NCBI RefSeq assembly: GCF_048771995.1
Contig: NC_133050.1
Span: 5,964,501-6,028,500 of the forward strand
Reading direction: 5' to 3'
From: Taeniopygia guttata
Lineage: Eukaryota; Chordata; Aves; Passeriformes; Estrildidae
DNA length: 64,000 bases
Shown in pieces: positions 33,838 to 47,200 of the stretch (within the stretch, counting starts at the first letter, position 1; every line of letters starts with the position of its first letter). The notes under the pieces are model-generated. The model saw only the letters and a program-made list of their open reading frames with translations, did not search any database and was not told where the DNA came from. The translations under genes and the position numbers were made by a program.

Positions 33838-35910
33838 CTTTTTTGGGGCCCTGTCCCACGGCCAGCACAGCACCAGGGCTTTCTTGGGGTCCCAGGGCTT
33901 TTTTGGGGTCCTGGGGCTTTCTTGGGGTCCCGGGGTCCCACAACAGCATGGCCAGCATAGCACCGGGGCTTTACTGGTGTCCCAGGGCTTTCTTGGGGTC
34001 CCAGGGCGTTCTTGGGGTCCCACAGCAGCACGGCCAGCATGGCACCGGGGCTTTACTGGGGTCCTGGGGCTTTTTTGGGGTCCCGGGGTCCCACAGCAGC
34101 ATGGCCAGCACAGTCCCGGGGCTTTCTTGGGGTCCCAGGATCCCACAGCAGCATGGCAAACACCGTCCCGGGGCTTTCTTGGGGTCCCGGGACTTTCTTG
34201 GGGTCCCGGGGTCCCACAGCAGCACAGCCAGCATGGCACCGCAGCTTCACTGGGGTCCCCGGGCTTTTTTGGGGTCCCGGGGTTCCACAGCAGCACAGCA
34301 AACACCGTCCCAGGGCTTTCTTGGGGTCCCCGGGCTTTTTTTGGGGTCCCGGGGTCCCACAGCAGCATGGCAAACACTGTCACGGGACTTTCTTGGGGTC
34401 CCAGGGTCCCACAACAGCATGGCCAGCATGGTCCTGGGGTTTTCTTGGGGTCCCAGGGCTTTCTTGGGGTCCCGGGGTCCCACAACAGCATGGCCAGCAC
34501 CCCGGGGTCCCAAAACAGCAGGGCCAGCACCGTCCCAAGGCTTTATTGGGGTCCCAGGGCTTTACTGGGGTAGCCGGGTTTTATTGGGGTCCCAGGGTCC
34601 CACAACAGCACGGCCAGCACCATCCCGGGGCTTTGTTGGGGTCCTGGAGCTTTCTTGGGGTCACAGGGCTTTATTGGGCTCCCAAGGCTTTATTTGCATC
34701 CCATGGCTTTATTTGGGTCCTGAGGCTTTTTTAGGGCCACACAACAGCAGGGCCAGCACCGTCACAAGGCTTTATTGGGGTCCCAGGGGTTTACTGAACT
34801 CCCGGGGCTTTATTTGGGTCCCCAGGGTTTTATTGGGGTTCTGGGGTCACATAACAACACGGCAAACACCGTCCCGGGTTTTTTTTGGGGACCCGGGGCT
34901 TTTTTGGGGCCACATACAGCAGGGCCAGCACCATCCTGGGGCTTTTTTGGGGTCCCAGGGTCACACAACAGCACAGTCAGCACCATCCTGGGGCTTTATT
35001 TGGGTCCTGGGGCTTTTTGGGGGTCACGGGGCTTTTTTGGGGCCACACAACAGCGGGGACAGCACTGTCACAAGGCTTTATTGGGGTCCCGGGGCTTTAT
35101 TGGGGTCCTGGGGCTTTATTGGCCTCCCAGGTTTTTTTTGGGGTCCTGGGCTTTATTTGAGTCCTGGGGTTCTGGGGTCCCGGGGTTTTACTGGGGTCCC
35201 GAGGCTTTATTGGGGTCCCGAGGCTTTATTGGGGTCCCAGGGCTTTTTTGGGGCCACACAACAGCAGGGCCAGCACTGTCACGAGGCTTTATTTGAGTCC
35301 AAGGGCTTTCTTGGGATCCCAAGGCTTCATTGGGGTCCCAGGGGCTTTATTGGGGTCCCGGGGCTTTATTTGGGTCCCGGGGCTTTTTTTGGGGTCCAGG
35401 AGCTTTATTGGGGTTCGAGGCTTTATTGGGGTCTAAGGCTTTATTGGGGTCTGAGGCTTTATTGGGGTCCAGGGGCTTTCTTGGGGTCCCGGGGCTTTAT
35501 TGGCCTCCCAGTTTTTTTGGGGGGTCCTGGGCTTTATTTGAGTCCTGGGGTCCCGGGGTTTTACTGGGGTCCCGAGGCTTTATTGGGGTCCCAGGGCTTT
35601 TCTGGGGTCCTGGAGCCTTCCTGGGGTCCCAGGGCTTTATTGGGGCCCCAGGGCTTTATTGGGGTCTCGGGGTCACACAGCAGCACGGCCAGCACCATCC
35701 CGGGGCTTTATTGGGGTCTCGTGGCTTTATTGGGGTCTCGGGGCTTTATTGCGGTCCTGGGGCTTTACTGGGCTGCGAGGTTTTTTTGGGCTCCCGGGAT
35801 TTTTTGGCCTCCCGGGGCGTTTTTGGGCTCCCGGAGCTTTTTCGGCCTCCAGAGGCATTACTGGGCTGCGAGGCTTTTTGGGGTCCCGACGCTTTTTTTG
35901 GGGTCCCGGG
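33838..35910. repeat. 2-kb minisatellite downstream of DPM3 carrying antisense AATAAA
   Basis: Built on GGGGCTTTATTGGGGTCCC and GGGGCTTTCTTGGGGTCCC modules of about 19 bp, interspersed in the left half with CCCACAGCAGCATGGCCAGC blocks. On the minus strand (the DPM3 sense) the first module reads GGGACCCCAATAAAGCCCC, so dozens of units provide a canonical poly(A) hexamer. The right edge nearly touches the DPM3 stop codon at 35914. The plus-strand open frame of several hundred codons across it is an artefact. Confidence 0.95.
35745..35750 (-). terminator. first poly(A) signal after DPM3
   Basis: TTTATT on the plus strand (AATAAA on the minus strand), about 165 bp beyond the DPM3 stop. It is the nearest of many equivalent hexamers supplied by the downstream minisatellite. 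Confidence 0.6.
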
Positions 35911-35913
35911 GCA

Positions 35914-36201
35914 TTACTGGGCTCCGAGGCGCAGGCCCCGCCGCCGCAGGTCGGCCCTGGCCGCCCTGATGTGCTCCTGCAGCTCGGCCGCCGCCTCCTC
36001 GCAGTCGTTGAAGGTGGCCAGGCGGTAGCCCACGGTGGCCAGCGAGTAGCAGCCGAAGGCCACCAGCAGATAAACGGGCAGCGGCAGCAGCGCCCGGCGG
36101 AGCGGGGCCGGTGGCTGCAGCCCCGGTGGAGCCAAAGCCAGCGCGGCCCAGGCCGAGCCCAGCAGGGCGAGCGCGCAGAGCCACTGGGCCAGTTTGGTCA
36201 T
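35914..36201 (-). CDS. DPM3: dolichol-phosphate mannosyltransferase subunit 3
   Basis: Small membrane subunit that tethers the catalytic DPM1 to the ER membrane for dolichol-phosphate-mannose synthesis, the mannose donor for N-glycans, GPI anchors and O-mannose. It is a single coding exon of 95 codons (human 92 aa). It starts [20 protein letters not shown], nearly the human [16 protein letters not shown]. Two hydrophobic helices lie at about 5-25 and 38-60. The DPM1-binding C-terminal part includes [20 protein letters not shown] and [11 protein letters not shown]. The TAA is at 35914-35916. The start sits in GCCGCCATG. Six bases upstream on the minus strand is a good acceptor (CTCTCCCCTCAG), so a 5' UTR intron like that of the human gene is likely, with first exon near 36.4-36.5 kb. 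The two genes DPM3 and KRTCAP2 are in tandem on the minus strand. Confidence 0.95.
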   Translation of the reverse strand: MTKLAQWLCALALLGSAWAALALAPPGLQPPAPLRRALLPLPVYLLVAFGCYSLATVGYRLATFNDCEEAAAELQEHIRAARADLRRRGLRLGAQ

Positions 36202-36481
36202 GGCGGCCTGAGGGGAGAGACGGACATGGGGGAGCCGTGAGGGGAAAGCAAAAAGGCGGGAAAAAGGCGGGAAAAGTGGGGCGGGGGGAGGGGCAGAGGG
36301 AGAGACCGAGAGCCCCGCGCCGGGCTCAGCCTCCCAATTCCCGCTGTGCCTCCTCCCGCCGCACCGAGCCCTCCCCAAAGACCCATCCCCAGCCGTACCT
36401 GGCTCGGTGCCGCTCCCGGTGCCGGTGCCGCTCCCCGCCCGGTGCAGCGATGGGCGGTAACGGCAGCGCCGCGCGCGCGGG

Positions 36482-36500
36482 GGATGATGGGAGTTGTAGT
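36482..36500 (-). promoter_or_regulatory. ZNF143/SBS-type site in the DPM3 promoter
   Basis: On the minus strand the sequence reads ACTACAACTCCCATCATCC, a close match to the ZNF143 (Staf) binding element ACTACAATTCCC. It lies about 290 bp upstream of the DPM3 ATG, in a CpG-rich block. It probably marks the DPM3 transcription start region upstream of its 5' UTR intron. Confidence 0.6.
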
Positions 36501-36554
36501 TCTGAGGAGAGGCGGTAGCAAGCGCCCCCTGCTGGCGGGGCGGGGCGAGACACC

Positions 36555-37275
36555 ACCGGGACCCGGCCGGGAACCCCCCGGGAACCCCCGGGAACCCCCC
36601 GGGAGCCCTCCGGGACCTCTCCGGGAACTCTACGGGACCACTCCGGGAACCCCCCGGGACCCCTCCGGGAGCTCTACGGGAGCCCACCGGGAGCCCTCCG
36701 GGACTCCCCCGGGAACCCTCCGGACCACTCCGGGACCTCCCCGGGAGCCCTCCGGGACCACTCCGGGACCTCCCCGGGAGCTCTACGGGACCTCTCCGGG
36801 ACCACTCCGGGACCTCTGCGAGACTGCTCCGGGACCTCTCCGGGACCACTCCGGGAAGCCCCCGGGACCTCTCCGGGACCACTCCGGGAGCTCTACGGGA
36901 CCCCCTGCGGGAGCCCCCCGGGATCTCTCTGGGAGCCCCCCGGGACCACTCCGGGAGCTCTACGGATACTCTACGGGACCTCTCCGGGAGCCCCCCGGGA
37001 CCTCTCCGGGAGCCCTCCGGGACCCCCTCCGGGAGCCCCCCGGGACCCCTCCGGGAGCCTTCCAGAACCACTCCGGGAACACCCCCGGGACCTCTCCGGG
37101 AGCCCCCCGGGAACTCTACGGGACCTCTCCGGGACCTCCCCGGGAGCCCCTTGGGACCCCTCCGGGAGCCCTCCAGAACCACTTCGGGAACCCTCCGGGA
37201 CCACTTCGGGAGACCCCCGGGACCCCTCCGGGAGCCCCCCGGGAACCCTCCGAGACCCCTCCGGGAGCCCGGGTC
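36555..37275. repeat. 12-bp-type minisatellite upstream of DPM3
   Basis: Irregular units of 11-15 bp of the kinds CCGGGACCTCTC, CCGGGAGCCCC and CGGGAACTCTA cover about 720 bp. The repeat abuts the DPM3 promoter. It keeps a long minus-strand frame open upstream of DPM3, but that frame is not coding. Confidence 0.9.
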
Positions 37276-37733
37276 CGGCCCCGCTGCCGGTGCCGCAGGA
37301 AGCACCGGGCTTTGTCGGTCACCGCCGGTCCCGCAGGAAGCATCTGGTTTCCTCCACGTCCTGCCGGAGGGGTGCCAGGGACCCGGCGTGGGAGCGAGTC
37401 CCGCCCGCCCTCCCACGGCTGCGGGAACCGCACGGTTCCCACCCCCCCGCCACCACCGGGAAGCCCCGGTGGCCTCCCCCAGCCCGGTGTCCTGCGGAGG
37501 GCACGCACGAGTGTGTGATGCCCTGCCAAATCCAGCGGCCATGAGCCACTGGGACCACCACAGCCCCCTGCCCACTCCAGTCTCCTCCGATCCTGGCTCC
37601 ACTGGGATCTTCCTTTGGGTAGACAAAATTCCAGCAGCATTTTTGCCACCCCCACCTCACCTGGGCACTTCCAGCAGGGTCAGGAACCCGGCTGGCAGCT
37701 GGCACAGGGGACAAGAAGCTACAAAGAAATGGC

Positions 37734-37739
37734 TTTATT
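37734..37739 (-). terminator. poly(A) signal of KRTCAP2
   Basis: TTTATT on the plus strand (AATAAA on the minus strand) in AATGGCTTTATTGGGC, 65 bp beyond the KRTCAP2 stop. Confidence 0.85.
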
Positions 37740-37803
37740 GGGCAGGGGGGAGTCCCGGATCGGCCACAGGGAGGGGGTTGCCCCAGGAAGGGGCAGCAGG
37801 ACA

Positions 37804-40742
<2,939 letters not shown>

Positions 40743-41285
40743 GGTGCCCACAGCCGGTCCCGGTCCGCTCCCGGTACCGCCGTTCCGCGCATGCGCGCTC
40801 CGCCCGCCACGGCAGCAGCGCCACTGCGCATGCGCGGAAAGACGTGGGGCGCCCCCCGGCGGGCGGGAGTGGCACTGCAGCTCCACACCGCCCCGGAGCG
40901 CCCTCTGGCGGCGGGGACGGGAACAGCGCGGGGACGGGACACCGGTACCGGCACCGGGAGCGACCCCGGGAGCACCGCCGGTACCGCTGCCATGCTCATC
41001 CTGCCCTCAGCCCGTCCCCAGCGCCGCTCCCCGAGCGTGGCTCGCCGGGGGATTCTCGGGAATGCGGCCAGAGCATCCCCGCGCTCCCCTACCGGCCACA
41101 CCGGTGCCGCCCCTCCGGTGTCTCCACCGCCCTCCGGTGCCGGCGGGGCGGGCGCCGCCGAGCATGCGCGCCGCCGCTCCCCGCCCTCCCCCCGGCTCCG
41201 CCGCTCCCTGCAACACACCGGGGCGATCGCGGCCGCCGCTGCTGCCGCCGCCGCCGCCGCAGACACGGGCGCCGGTAACGGAGCC
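40743..41285. promoter_or_regulatory. bidirectional CpG promoter KRTCAP2/TRIM46 with twin NRF1-type sites
   Basis: The start codons of KRTCAP2 (minus, 40742) and TRIM46 (plus, 41286) are 543 bp apart in CpG-rich DNA. Perfect GCGCATGCGC palindromes, the NRF1 consensus, lie at 40787-40796 and 40826-40835, 39 bp apart. A weaker AGCATGCGCGC occurs at about 41161. The pair is close to the KRTCAP2 end and most likely drives that housekeeping gene. A (GCC)-rich run just before the TRIM46 ATG is probably 5' UTR. Confidence 0.65.
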
Positions 41286-44200
41286 ATGGCCGAGGGCGAG
41301 GACCTGCAGACCTTCACCTCCATCATGGACGCGCTCGTCCGCATCAGCGTGAGCGGCCGCGGTGGCGGCGGGGGGGGGCGGACGGGGCTCCTCCGGGACC
41401 GGGTCTCCGTGGCAACGCGGCGGGGACCGGGGGGGAGGGCGATGCCCTTGAGGGGTGGGCGGGCAGCGGACCCGCACCCCGACTCACCGCAGCGACCCCC
41501 GTCACCGGGACCCCCCCACACCGAGCCGTGACCGAGCGCCGGGAGCACCGGCTGCGGAGAGGGCGGCCGCATCCCGGCCCCGATCTCGGTGGCCAGCCCG
41601 GTCCTGGCGCTGGTTCGGGCCCTGATGTGGGTCCAGCCCCAGTCCCCATCTCCATCCTGGCCCCCATCTTCGTCTCCATCCCAGTTCCAATCCCACACCC
41701 ATCCCAGTCCTCATCCCCATCCCACCCCTGGGCCCATCCTGGAACTATTCTCAGTCTGGACCTCATCCCCATCCCAGTCCCCATCCCCATCCCAGCCCTG
41801 GGCCCATCCTGGTGCTGATCCCAGTGGTGGCCCCAGTCCCCATTCCACTGCCAGTCCTGATCCTGGTCTGATCCTGGCCCTGCTCTGGGCCCAGCCCCAG
41901 TCCCATCCCCATACAAGGCCTGGGTCCCATCCAGGTTCTGATCCCAATCCTGGTCCCGATTCTGGCCCAGCTGCTGCTCCAGGCCTGATCCTGCCCATGA
42001 TGCTGGGCCCAGTCCTCGCCCCTATCCCAGTGCTGGTCCTGACACTGGCCCTGCTCCTGGCTGTGGTTCCAGTGCTGACTCTGGTCTTGGCCCTGCTGCT
42101 GCTCCCAGCTCCATCCCTCATCGCAGTGGCAGCCCTGATCCTCCTCCTGCTGCTGCTCCTGGTGTTTGTCCTCGTCCCGTTCCTGGTGCTGCTCCCAGGC
42201 CTCATCATTGCCCTGGTGATGGTCCCAGTCCTTGTCTCCATCCCAGCCCGGGTCCCAGTACTGGTCCTGATCCTGGTGCTGATCCTGGCCCTGCTGGTAA
42301 TTCCACACCCTGGTGCTGGTTCTGGCCCTGGTGCTGGTCCTGGCCCTGATCCCAGCCATAGTGATGGTCCCAGCCCTGCTTCTGATTCTGTCCCTGGTGC
42401 TGATCCTGGCCCTGCTGGTAATTCCACGCCCTGGTGCTGGCCCCAGCTGTGACACTGGTGCTGAACCCAGCCCTGGCCCAGGTCCCAGCCATAGTGATGG
42501 TCCCAGCCCTGATTGTGATCCTGTCCCTGGTGCTGATCTCAGCCCTGACATTGATCCTGGCCCTGATGCTGATCCTGGCCCTGGTGCTGGTCCCAGGCCC
42601 TGATCCTGGCTGGTGCTGATCTCAGCCCTGGTGCTGGTCCTGGCCCTGGTGCTGCTCCTGGTGCTGATCTTAGTCCTGACATTTATCCTGGCCCTGGTCC
42701 TGGCCCTGGCCCTGGTGCTGGTCCCAGGCCCTGATCCCAGCCATGGTGCTGATCTCATCCCTGGTGCTGGTCCTGGCCCTGGTGCTGCTCCTGGTCCTGG
42801 TGCTGATCTCAGCCCTGACATTTATCCTGGCCCTGGTGCTGGTCCTGGCCCTGGTGCTGGTGTCCTGGTCTTGGCCCTGATCCTGGCCCTGGTGCTGATC
42901 TCAGCCCCGGTGCTGGTCCTGGCCCTGGTGCTGGTCCTGGCCCAGATCCTGGCCCAGATCCTGTCCCTGGTGCTGATCTCAGCCCCGGTGCTGGTCCTGG
43001 CCCTGGTGCTGGTCCTGGCCCAGATCCTGGCCCTGGTGCTGATCTCAGCCCTGGTGCTGGTCCTGGCCCTGGTCCTGGCCCTGGCCCAGATCCTGACCCT
43101 GGTGCTGATCTCAGCCCTGGTGCTGATCCTGGCCCCGGTGCTGGTCCTGGCCCTGGTGCTGGTCCTGGCCCAGATCCTGGCCCTGGTGCTGATCTCAGCC
43201 CTGGTGCTGATCCTGGCCCCGGTGCTGGTCCTGGCCCTGGTGCTGGTCCTGGCCCAGATCCTGGCCCTGGTGCTGATCTCAGCCCCGGTGCTGGTCCTGG
43301 CCCTGGTGCTGATCTCAGCCCCGGTGCTGGTCTCCTCTGCTCCCGGCCCCGCTGTGTCCCCGCGGGTGACGCTCCCGCTCTCTCCGCAGACCAGCATGAA
43401 GAACATGGAGCGGGAGCTGGTGTGCCCGGTGTGCAAGGAGATGTACAAGCAGCCGCTGGCACTGCCCTGCACCCACAACGTGTGCCACGTGTGTGCCAGC
43501 GAGGTGCTGCTGCAGCACGGCCACCTCTACTGCGACCCCACCTCCGAGCCCACCTCGCCTGCGGCCACCCCGTCCACCCGCAGCCCCCGCCTGGGCCGCA
43601 GGGCTGTCCCCAAACCCGACCGGCTGGACCGCCTCCTCAAGTCAGGTGGGGACAGCCAGAGGGGACAGGGATGGCTGGAGGGGTTTGGGGCAGCCAGAGG
43701 GGACAGAGATGGCTGAGGAGATGGGGACAGGGATGGCTGGAGGGGTCTGGGACAGCCAGAGGGGATAGGGATGGCTGGACAGGACAGGAGTGGCTGAGGG
43801 GATGGGGACAGGGATGGCTGAAGGAGAGGGGGATGGCTGGAGGGGACAGGGATGGCTGGAGGGGTTTGGGACAGCCAGAGGGGATGGGGACAAGGATGGC
43901 TGGAGGGGTTTGGGACAGCCAGAGGGGATGGGGACAGGGATGGCTGGAGGGGTCTGGGACAGCCAGAGGGGACAGAGATGGATGGTTGGAGGACAGGAGT
44001 GGCTGAGGGCATGGGGACAGGGATGGCTGGAGGAGGTGGGGATGGCTGGAGGGGACAGGGGTGGCTGGAGGGGACAGGGATGGATGGTTGAAGGAAATGG
44101 GGACAGCCAGAGGGGACAGAGATGGCTGGAGAGGACAGGAGTGGCTGAGGAGATGGGGACAGGGATGGCTGGAGGGGTTTGGGACAGCCAGAGGGGACAG

Positions 44201-47200
44201 GGATGGATGGTTGAAGGAAATGGGGACAGCAGAGGGGACAGGGATGGCTGGAGAGGACAGGAGTGGCTGAGGGGATGGGGACAGGGATGGCTGGAGGGGT
44301 CTGGGACAGCCAGAGGGGAGAGAGATGGCTGGAGAGGACAGGAGTGGCTGACCAGAGGGGACAGGGGTGGCTGGAGAGGACAGGAGTGGCTGAGGGGATG
44401 GGGACAGGGATGGCTGGAAGGAACAGGGATGGATGGAGAGGAGCTGAATGGCTGGAGGGGATGGCAGTGGGAAGAAGAACAACACAGAGGATGAGGATGG
44501 CTGGAGAGGACAAGGACAGGGATGGCTGGAGGGGTCTGGGACAGCCAGAGGGGATGGGGACAGCTGGAGAGGACAGAGATGGCTGGAGGAGGTGGGGATG
44601 GCTGGAGGGGACAGGGGTGGCTGGAGAGGACAAGGACAGGGATGGCTGGAGGGACTGGGAGCAGGACCAACAGGAAGGGATGGAGGTGGGGATGGGGACA
44701 GCACCCTGGGGTGCTCTGTCCTCCCCGGGGACTCTGTGCCCTGCTGACCCCCACCCCGCCTCCCTCCCACAGGCTTCGGCACCTACCCGGGGCGCAAGCG
44801 GGGTGCCGTGCACCCCCAGACCGTCAGCTTCCCGTGCCCCGCCTGCCAGCGGGACGTGGACCTGGGCGAGCGGGGCCTGGGCAGCCTCTTCCGCAACCTG
44901 ACGCTGGAGCGGGTGGTGGAGCGCTACCGGCAGACCATCAACATCAGCGCGGCCATCATGTGCCAGTTCTGCAAGCCCCCGCAGCTGGAGGCCACCAAGG
45001 GCTGCACGGAGTGCAAGTCCAGCTTCTGCAACGAGTGCTTCAAGCTCTACCACCCCTGGGGCACGCAGAAAGCCCAGCATGAGCCCACGCCCCCCACCCT
45101 CACCTTCCGCCCCAAGGTGGGTCCTCCTGCCCTGGTTAAGCCTGTGGGTGTTGGGATTGTTCAGCCTGGAGAGGAGAAGATTTGGGGTTACCAAATTGTG
45201 GCCTTCTGGTGTCTGAAGGCAACTTTTGAAAAGATGGGGTGAGACCGTTTACAAGAGCCTGGAATGATAGGACAAAGGGCAACGGGTTCAGATTGAAAGA
45301 GAATAAATTTAGGTTAGATATTAGTAAAAAATTATTCTAGTGAGGGTGATGTGGCCCTGCAACAAGTTGCCCATGGAAGTTGTGAATGCCACACCCCAGT
45401 GGGGTCTGCTCGGGGATGTCCCTGCTCGTGTCACACGGGTTAGAACAAGATAATCTTCAAGGTTCCCTTCCAAGCGCAGCCATTCTGTGATTCTGAAGAT
45501 CTGGGGTGCAGGGCTTGGACTCCACGGGGCTGGAGGGGGGTGCAGAGCCCCGCTGAGCCCCTCTGTGCCCGCGCAGGGGCTGATGTGCCCGGAGCACAAG
45601 GAGGAGGTGACTCACTACTGCAAGACCTGCCAGCGGCTGGTGTGCCAGCTCTGCCGCGTGCGCCGCACCCACACCAGCCACAAGATCACCCCGGTGCTCA
45701 GCGCCTACCAGGCCCTCAGGGTAAGGGCTCCTGGGGCCAGGCTGGGGCTCTGGGGGGAATTGGGGGCACCACAGAGCCCCAGTGCAGATGTGGGGGGGGC
45801 TGCTGGCAGCACATCTCATCACCTTCCTGCAGGAGAAGCTGACAAAGAGCCTCGCCTACATCCTGAGCAGCCAGGACACGGTGCAGACCCAGATTGCTGA
45901 GCTGGAGGAGACAGTGAAGCACACGGAGGTAAGGGCAGAGGATGCCCATCTGTCCCTGAGTTGTCCCTAGGTAGGGGTGGCACAGGCAGCCCAGTCCCCT
46001 CTGATCCCAGGACGTGCCACACGCTGACCCTGCTGTGTCCCTGCCCAGGTGAACGGCTCACAGGCCAAGGAGGAGGTGTCCCAGCTGATCCAGGGGCTCT
46101 GTGCCATGCTGGAGGAGAAGCGGGCCACGCTGCTGCAGGCCATCGAGGAGTGCCAGCAGGAGCGGCTGGCCAGCCTGCACGGCCAGATCCGGGAGCACCA
46201 GGCCATGCTGGAGAACTCGGGCATGGTGGGCTATGCCCAGGAGGTGCTGAAGGAGACTGACCACCCCTGCTTTGTCCAGGCTGCCAAGCAGCTGCACAAC
46301 AGGTACAACAGGGGCTGGCAGGGGTGTTGGGAGCCTCTGGTGCCCGAGGTGGCACCTTGGTATCCCCGCTCTCCTGTGCTGCAGGATCCTCAGGGCCACC
46401 GATTCGCTGCAGAGCTTCCGTCCTGCGGCCAACGCCTCCTTCAGCCACTTCCAGCTGGATGTCAGCAGGGAGCTGAAGCTGCTCACTGACCTGGCCTTCA
46501 TCCGAGGTAAAGGCAGCGGGACCCTGGCACCGGCTGTGCCCTGTGCTGAGGCACAGCCCTGCGGGCAGAGCGGGTCCCTGCCCGCCTCAGAGCCGTGGCT
46601 CAGCCACCTCGTGGATCCGCCGGTGCCCCCTCCCCGTCAGGGACAGCCCCCGCCCCAGCAGCCCCCAGAAATACCCCTGTCCTGTGCCAGGGCAGCCATG
46701 CCAGGGGCAGGCAGGCAGGGCCGTGGTGCCAGGTGAGGGCGGCAGCAGTGCCGGAGGGTGAGTACGGAGCTGCCCCGCCGCCGGGCAGGCGCTTCCCGCA
46801 GGGCAGGAGCCGCGTGGCCCTGCCAGGGTCTGGCGACACGTTTCAGACCTGCTTCTACCTCTCTTTGTTTATAGGCTGCGGCCGCTGCCGAGGCGTCACC
46901 GAAGTAACTGAGGCAAGTCACACCCCTGCCCCAGAGCCGCCCCCGCTCTCTCTTCCCATCCCTCCATCCTGCTCCCAGCCCTGGTCCTGCTCCGCTGCCA
47001 TCCTCCATTCCCTCCATCCCCTCCATCCCCTCCATCCCCTCCATCCCCTCCATCCCCTCCATCCCCTCCATCCCCTCCATCCCCTCCATCCCCGTCCTGC
47101 CCGCCGGCCTTGGCAGCTGGTGGCTCTGCCTCCTCCATCTGCCGCCCCTCCTGCCCTCCCACCCCCTCTCGCCCCATTTCCATCCCCATCCTCACCCCAT

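Noticed and set aside
33702-35969. Plus-strand open frame of 755 codons, Gly/Phe/Trp-rich
   Set aside because: It is the translation of a 19-bp minisatellite downstream of DPM3; it has no domain, no start context and no homologue recognised.
35914-37626. 570-codon minus-strand frame ending in DPM3
   Set aside because: Only the last 95 codons match DPM3; upstream it runs through the promoter, a 5' UTR intron acceptor and a minisatellite.
45301-45312. AATAAA in TRIM46 intron 3 as a premature poly(A) site
   Set aside because: It belongs to the CR1 fragment and the downstream exons are all intact; no reason to place a gene end here.
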